Positions 32,220 to 36,264 of a DNA stretch of 36,264 nucleotides are shown piece by piece. Origin of the DNA: an uncultured Sphingomonas sp. (lineage in GTDB: Bacteria; Pseudomonadota; Alphaproteobacteria; Sphingomonadales; Sphingomonadaceae); NCBI GenBank assembly GCA_913775025.1, contig CAJYJW010000227.1, positions 1 to 36,264 on the forward strand, read 5' to 3'. A program made the position numbers and the translations under genes. Below the pieces are notes generated by a model. It had not been told where the DNA came from. It made no database searches and saw nothing but the letters and a program-made list of their open reading frames with translations. Each line of letters opens with the position of its first letter. Position 1 is the first letter of the stretch.

Positions 32220-33142
32220 CGCGCCCGCGCCGGCTTTTGCGGGGGCTGCTGATTGCTGCGGGGGTGGCGGCGGTGGCGATCGGCGGGGCGCTGGGCCTGC
32301 TCTACCTTCGTTCGCCGGTGCAGGCGCTCAACGTCGCGAACAGCCTGCTGCTGGCCGATACGGGGGCGGTGCGGGCGGCCACCGCCGTGCGATTCGCGCC
32401 GGGGACCGATCTCGCGCTCGATGTGTGGGTGCCGCCCGCGGACAGGCGCGGCCCGCATCCCGTGCTCCTGTTCTTCTACGGCGGATCGTGGATCGACGGG
32501 CGGCGGCAGGATTATGGCTTCGTCGCCAAGGCCTATGCGATGCGGGGGTTCGTGGTGGTGGTGCCCGATTACCGCAAGCTGCCGGACGGCCGCTTCCCCG
32601 CCTTCATGCAGGATGCGAGCGACGCGCTCGGCTGGACGGCGCGCAACATCGCCCGCTTCGGCGGGGATCCGGGGCGCCTGGCGGTGGGGGGGCATTCGGT
32701 CGGCGCCTATATCGCGGCGATGCTGGCGCTGGACAGGCGGTGGTCCTCGCGCGTGGGGCTCCCGCCCCACGTCGTTCGTGCGAGCATCGGGCTGGCGGGG
32801 CCGTATGATATATACCCCTTCCGCTGGCCGCCTGCCCGTGCCGCGCTCGGCGATGCCCGCGATCCACGCGACATCCAGCCGCTCGCCTTCGTGAGCCCGA
32901 CCGCGCCGCCGATGTGGCTGGCGACGGGAACGGCCGATACGGTGGTGAACCCCGCCGATACGCCCCGCCTCGCCGCAGGGCTGCGGGCGGCCGGTGCGCC
33001 GGACGTGGCTTTGCGCCGGTATCCGGGCCTCAGCCACAGCGGGATCGTGATGGCGCTGTCCCGTCCGTTCCGTGGCCTGGCGCCGGTGCTGGACGACAGC
33101 ACCGCCTTTCTTGCCAACCATCTGGCCGTGCAGCCCCACTAG
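32216..33142 (+). CDS. Alpha/beta hydrolase (esterase/lipase-like), membrane-anchored or secreted
   Basis: The 308-residue protein has an N-terminal arginine-rich stretch and a hydrophobic helix (about 8-30), then an alpha/beta-hydrolase fold of the BD-FAE/carboxylesterase type. Features are an oxyanion region F-F-Y-G-G-S-W, nucleophile G-G-H-S161-V-G-A, the acid in G-T-A-D-T-V-V-N and the base in G-L-S-H-S-G. The nucleophile elbow has V where relatives have A. It overlaps the cyclase gene by four bases, so it is translated with the receptor-cyclase operon. It may process a ligand imported by the TonB receptor; the substrate is unknown. Confidence 0.85.
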   Translation: MTRPRRLLRGLLIAAGVAAVAIGGALGLLYLRSPVQALNVANSLLLADTGAVRAATAVRFAPGTDLALDVWVPPADRRGPHPVLLFFYGGSWIDGRRQDYGFVAKAYAMRGFVVVVPDYRKLPDGRFPAFMQDASDALGWTARNIARFGGDPGRLAVGGHSVGAYIAAMLALDRRWSSRVGLPPHVVRASIGLAGPYDIYPFRWPPARAALGDARDPRDIQPLAFVSPTAPPMWLATGTADTVVNPADTPRLAAGLRAAGAPDVALRRYPGLSHSGIVMALSRPFRGLAPVLDDSTAFLANHLAVQPH

Positions 33143-33247
33143 GCGGTCGCGACAAATCGCCTCTCTGCAAGACGCGATCAGTTCACAGCACCTCTTGCCC
33201 TATGTTCCTTATTTGTTCTATCTCCGGGCGTAGGAGGTTCCAGCGTC

Positions 33248-33430
33248 ATGATCGATCAGCATGCCATCGCAGAAGCCATCGCCACGGCGCCGGGGTGGGC
33301 GCTGGTAGCGCTTACGGTGCCGCAGGACCGCCTGCGCGAGGCTGGCCAGCGCGAGGTGGCGGAGCACATCATGACCACCTTGGTCGGGCGCGTCAGGGAG
33401 GATGCGGAGCAGATCGCGCTCCCGCTCTAG
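33248..33430 (+). CDS. Small conserved-looking protein, 60 residues
   Basis: ATG 33248 is preceded by a strong AGGAGG site (about 33230-33236). The product begins M-I-D-Q-H-A-I-A-E-A-I-A-T-A-P-G-W-A and continues with an amphipathic helix. It resembles a small family I associate with sphingomonads (DUF6771-like), which is from memory and not certain. It stands alone, 105 bases after the hydrolase and 93 before arfB. No function can be given. Confidence 0.6.
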   Translation: MIDQHAIAEAIATAPGWALVALTVPQDRLREAGQREVAEHIMTTLVGRVREDAEQIALPL

Positions 33431-33523
33431 GCGCGGCCTCTCCAGATAGACCGGCCTCCGGTATCGGTACGCATCCATTTCACAGCGTTGGAGCGATGGC
33501 GGGACTTGGTGTAGTCGCGGCGG

Positions 33524-33946
33524 ATGGTCGCGATCCCCGTCACCCGTTCGATCTCCATCGATAGCGATGAACTGATCGAGTCGTTCACGCGATCGGGCGG
33601 GCCGGGCGGCCAGCATGTCAACACGACGGACAGCGCCGTGCTGCTGCGCTTCGACCTCGCCAACTCCCCGAACCTGCCCGATGCGGTCAAGCATCGGCTA
33701 GCCGTGCTCGCGGGTTCGCGGATGACGCGCGAGGGTGTCATCGTCCTGCGCAGCGAGGGCGCCAGATCGCAGCTCATGAACCGGCAGGAGGTGCGCGAGC
33801 GTCTGTTCGCCCTTATCCGGGAGGCGACCTTCATCCCCAAAAAGCGTAAGCCGACCAAACCGACGAAAGGCTCCCAGCTGCGCCGTGTCGAGGGAAAGGC
33901 GAAGCGATCCCTGGTCAAGGCCGGACGCGGGAAGGTGCGGGAGTGA
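33524..33946 (+). CDS. arfB: Alternative ribosome-rescue factor / peptidyl-tRNA hydrolase
   Basis: The 140-residue protein has the release-factor GGQ motif in S-G-G-P-G28-G29-Q30-H-V-N-T, which hydrolyses peptidyl-tRNA, and a basic C-terminal tail (K-K-R-K-P-T-K ... K-A-K-R-S-L-V-K) that in ArfB enters the empty mRNA channel. It lacks the codon-recognition domains of RF1/RF2. This is the size and shape of ArfB (YaeJ), which frees ribosomes stalled on non-stop mRNA. ATG 33524 starts at the M-V-A-I-P-V-T-R-S-I region typical of the family. A stand-alone housekeeping gene unrelated to the catabolic island. Confidence 0.95.
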   Translation: MVAIPVTRSISIDSDELIESFTRSGGPGGQHVNTTDSAVLLRFDLANSPNLPDAVKHRLAVLAGSRMTREGVIVLRSEGARSQLMNRQEVRERLFALIREATFIPKKRKPTKPTKGSQLRRVEGKAKRSLVKAGRGKVRE

Positions 33947-34065
33947 ACCGACCGTCCACGCCCATAGCGGCCCGCCACCTCGCGCCGTGCGGCGGTTGCG
34001 GGTAAGACACCGCGGGTTGTGTGGGGACGGGGCGCGGGTGGCCCTGACCGGAAGCAGGAGAGGCG

Positions 34066-34554
34066 ATGTTCGCGTTCGATATCGATACCGGAGACAAACG
34101 CTCGCTCTATCGCGACCTGCTGCAGGCCGCTGAGGCGCTGGTGGTGGACGAACCGGATGCCATCGCGAACATGGCCAATGTGGCCGCCCTGCTGTGGGAG
34201 TATCTGCCCGCGCTCAACTGGGCGGGCTTCTATCGGGCCAAGCCGGAAGGGTTGGTGCTGGGGCCGTTCCAGGGCAAGGCCGCCTGCATTCGCATTCCTT
34301 ATGGGAAGGGGGTTTGCGGCACGGCGGCGCAGACGCTTGCGGTGCAATGCATCGCCGATGTCCATGCCTTCCCCGGCCATATCGCCTGCGATGCCGCATC
34401 CGCCTCGGAACTGGTGGTGCCGGTGGTGCGGCATGGGCGGCTGGTGGCGGTGATCGACCTTGACAGCCCGACACCCGGCCGTTTCGATGCCGAGGATGTC
34501 GCGGGGTGCAGCCTGCTGGCGGAGCGGATCGCGGTGCATATCGACGAGGGCTGA
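34066..34554 (+). CDS. msrC: Free methionine-R-sulfoxide reductase (GAF fold)
   Basis: The 162-residue GAF-domain enzyme reduces free methionine-R-sulfoxide with thioredoxin. Cysteines C74 (K-A-A-C-I-R-I), C84 (G-V-C-G-T), C94 (V-Q-C-I) and C108 (H-I-A-C-D) are present. The 74/84/108 spacing equals that of the E. coli enzyme (84/94/118), and W-A-G-F-Y and E-L-V-V-P complete the pocket. It acts in repair of oxidative damage. It ends 56 bases before the secreted protein downstream. Confidence 0.95.
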   Translation: MFAFDIDTGDKRSLYRDLLQAAEALVVDEPDAIANMANVAALLWEYLPALNWAGFYRAKPEGLVLGPFQGKAACIRIPYGKGVCGTAAQTLAVQCIADVHAFPGHIACDAASASELVVPVVRHGRLVAVIDLDSPTPGRFDAEDVAGCSLLAERIAVHIDEG

Positions 34555-34610
34555 TCGTCCTGTCGCCCATATGGGCGATCGGGCGACCGTTCCGTCGGAC
34601 AGGGGGTGGG

Positions 34611-35282
34611 ATGCGGATCTACTGGATGGCGATAAGCGCCCTCATGCTGTCAGGCCCGGCCTTCGCCGACGCGCCACCCGGACCCGATGCGCCCACGCCC
34701 GCGCTCTCGGGTGGATGGACGCGGGACGGCTGGTCCGACACGGCGCCCGCCATTCGAGCCGTGCCCCGCCCGATCGACCCGGCCGACATGCCCCTGTTGC
34801 CGAGGCCGGGCGAGCCGGTCGCCGATCGCGATGCCGGCCCGAACGCCGATCAGGCAGACGGACCCGCGCGGCGTACCGCGTGGGACGGCGGGCGTGGCGC
34901 GGACTATCGCTATCGCCGGGGCGGGCGATTGCCGGCGGCGTTCACCAGCCCGGCCTATGGCGTAAGCGACTGGGCCGGCTACGGCCTGACCCCGCCGCCG
35001 GCCGGAGCGACATGGGTCCGCTATTACGACGATGCTGTCCTGATCGACGCGGAGGGGACGGTGATCGACGCCGCCCCCGACATCGGCTGGGCGCAGCCGC
35101 CCCGGCCTTATCAAGACGCGAGCGCATCCGATCCCGTAGTCGATCGATCCGCGCCGACCTACACCTATTCGGTCAGCCCCGGCACCGTCGTGACGCGGGG
35201 GCCGCCGGGGCAGATCACGATCACCACCGTCACCACGCCGCAAACCTCGACGACCACGACCGTGGTGGAGACCGAGCGCTGA
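34611..35282 (+). CDS. Secreted RcnB-like protein
   Basis: The 223-residue protein begins with a signal peptide (M-R-I-Y-W, hydrophobic run, P-A-F-A at about residue 19). It then has a proline/aspartate-rich spacer and a C-terminal RcnB-type block (Y-R-R-G-G-R-L-P; W-V-R-Y-Y-D-D-A-V-L-I-D). The tail is threonine-rich with T-T-T-T-T. RcnB was described as a periplasmic nickel/cobalt homeostasis protein, but sphingomonads carry many relatives and metal binding is not shown here; I see no histidine-rich segment. ATG 34611 follows a GGGGGTGGG site; the frame is open upstream into msrC. Confidence 0.75.
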   Translation: MRIYWMAISALMLSGPAFADAPPGPDAPTPALSGGWTRDGWSDTAPAIRAVPRPIDPADMPLLPRPGEPVADRDAGPNADQADGPARRTAWDGGRGADYRYRRGGRLPAAFTSPAYGVSDWAGYGLTPPPAGATWVRYYDDAVLIDAEGTVIDAAPDIGWAQPPRPYQDASASDPVVDRSAPTYTYSVSPGTVVTRGPPGQITITTVTTPQTSTTTTVVETER

Positions 35283-35294
35283 TCCTGCGGCCGC

Positions 35295-36264
35295 TCAGGG
35301 GCGGGGCGGCGCGCCGGCGAAGGTGATCGCGCTCTCCGATCCGTCCGCCGCACGGGCGGAGACGCCGAAGAAGGTATCGTCGATATTCACTCCCACCAGC
35401 GTTTGCGGGCCGGGGCCGGTGACGCAGCGGCGCTGCTCCCAGTCGTACCGGTCGGCCGGGCGGGTATGAATGCAATAGTCCGCAGCGCCCGCCACCGGCG
35501 ACCAGGAGATCACCGTATCCGGCGACAGCGCGCCGCGGATGGTCGCGATGGCGGGGGCGGCCGGGGCATTGGCGAGCTCGCGCAGCACCGCGATGTTCAG
35601 CGCCGTCACGCGCGCGAGATAGTCGAAATCGACGCCTTCGATCGTATCGCCGTAGCGGCGCCCATCGACGACGCGCAGATCCTGATGCTGGCGATCGTAG
35701 TTTTCGACCGCTTCGGAAAAACGGACGGCGGGATAGCCTGCCTCCAGAAACGGCGTCTGGTCGCCGCCGCGCCCGAAGCGATCCGGCCGCCGCACCGCCA
35801 TGACGGAGAGGCCGGGCGTCGCTGTCTTGGCCACGCGCGCGACGAGGCGGGCGAGCGCGCGCGAGGGGCCGTCGTCCTCGCCACCGATCGCACGGCGGGC
35901 GGCGACGGCAGCGGGCGTCTCGGCCGCGCCCACCCCTTCGCTAAACACGCGCACCCGATCGGTGACGTGGGCCGATGCGCCGCCGCCGTTCGTCTGGCCG
36001 TGCGTGTTGCCGACGATATCGTCGTTCAGCACCCCCGCCACCTGCCAGCCGCGCGCCTTGGCCGTCGCGGCGAGCAGCTTGCCGCCCCACAGGCCCTGCT
36101 CCTCGCCGGAGAGCAGCGCATAGATGACGGTGCCGGCCAGCTTCTCCCGCGAAAGGATGCGCGCCGCCTCGATCACCAACGCCACGCCCGATCCGTCGTC
36201 GTTCGCGCCGGGCGCGTCGGCGGTCGTGTTCATCACGTCGCTGACGCGGCTGTCGAGATGGCCT
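35295..36264 (-). CDS. M28-family zinc metallopeptidase, N-terminus beyond the window
   Basis: The gene reads from the right edge and its start is missing. The visible part opens with G-H-L-D-S, the first zinc histidine of M28, then A-P-G-A-N-D-D-G-S-G (bridging aspartate) and L-L-S-G-E-E-Q-G-L-W-G-G (general base and ligand), followed by an R-x-G-x-G-G-D-Q-T-P-F substrate region and a late histidine in Y-D-R-Q-H-Q-D. About 320 residues remain, including a C-terminal beta-rich extension (R-G-A-L-S-P-D-T-V-I-S-W) of fibronectin-like look. These are secreted aminopeptidases or dipeptidases. It is convergent with the RcnB-like gene, 12 bases away. Confidence 0.88.
   Translation of the reverse strand, partial: GHLDSRVSDVMNTTADAPGANDDGSGVALVIEAARILSREKLAGTVIYALLSGEEQGLWGGKLLAATAKARGWQVAGVLNDDIVGNTHGQTNGGGASAHVTDRVRVFSEGVGAAETPAAVAARRAIGGEDDGPSRALARLVARVAKTATPGLSVMAVRRPDRFGRGGDQTPFLEAGYPAVRFSEAVENYDRQHQDLRVVDGRRYGDTIEGVDFDYLARVTALNIAVLRELANAPAAPAIATIRGALSPDTVISWSPVAGAADYCIHTRPADRYDWEQRRCVTGPGPQTLVGVNIDDTFFGVSARAADGSESAITFAGAPPRP

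Noticed and set aside
1-36264. Mobile element, prophage or CRISPR origin for the catabolic island
   Set aside because: I saw no transposase, integrase, terminal repeats, tRNA boundary or regularly spaced repeats, and base composition looks even throughout.

Overview
The window is GC-rich, gene-dense and entirely bacterial. It most resembles a chromosomal segment of an alphaproteobacterial sphingomonad (Sphingomonas or a relative). The reasons are two large TonB-dependent receptors with the sphingomonad-style N-terminus (signal peptide, then a D-I-V-V-T-A box), many secreted peptidases and amidohydrolases, and short intergenic regions. I saw no tRNA, rRNA, CRISPR array, insertion sequence or phage gene, and no stretch longer than 300 bases lacks a gene.

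Layout. (a) 1-3562, plus strand: the 3' end of a sodium-dependent (NSS) transporter, a class V PLP enzyme and a secreted M20 peptidase. (b) 3684-8383, plus strand: a TonB-dependent receptor, a protein with two CDGSH iron-sulfur motifs fused to a bicupin, and a PrnB-like member of the heme-dependent tryptophan/indoleamine dioxygenase superfamily. (c) 8390-13002: two secreted amidohydrolases, alanine dehydrogenase and a divergent Lrp/AsnC regulator. (d) 13017-23459: an aromatic catabolic island. It holds an isatin-hydrolase-like cyclase, both subunits of an indolepyruvate-type 2-oxoacid:ferredoxin oxidoreductase, two MarR regulators, a fused FAD monooxygenase/old-yellow-enzyme of the 2-aminobenzoyl-CoA (or salicylyl-CoA) hydroxylase type, a 4HBT thioesterase, a fumarylacetoacetate-hydrolase-fold enzyme and a gentisate/salicylate-type ring-cleavage dioxygenase. 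(e) 23547-26544: a nitrilase, a flavin reductase-like protein, a small acidic protein and a class I/II aminotransferase. (f) 26666-33142: a second TonB-dependent receptor, a large membrane-bound class III nucleotidyl cyclase and an alpha/beta hydrolase. (g) 33248-36264: a small protein, ArfB-type peptidyl-tRNA hydrolase, free methionine-R-sulfoxide reductase, an RcnB-like secreted protein and the C-terminal part of an M28 peptidase.

Main proposal (inference). Region d, probably with b and e, looks like a pathway for indole-type compounds. Isatin would be hydrolysed to isatinate. Isatinate is a 2-oxoacid, so the IorAB-type enzyme could decarboxylate it oxidatively straight to 2-aminobenzoyl-CoA, which would explain why no CoA ligase is present. 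The fused monooxygenase would hydroxylate C5, the thioesterase would release the acid, the cupin dioxygenase would open the ring and the FAH-type enzyme would hydrolyse the product. The PrnB-like protein and the CDGSH-bicupin are candidates for upstream indole-ring oxidation. A shared palindrome, TTTA-N4-TAAA, lies upstream of four of these transcription units (positions 3597, 17495, 18096 and 23479, two of them with one mismatch). It suggests a single regulon, plausibly controlled by one of the two MarR proteins. The main rival reading is salicylate degradation through salicylyl-CoA and gentisate.
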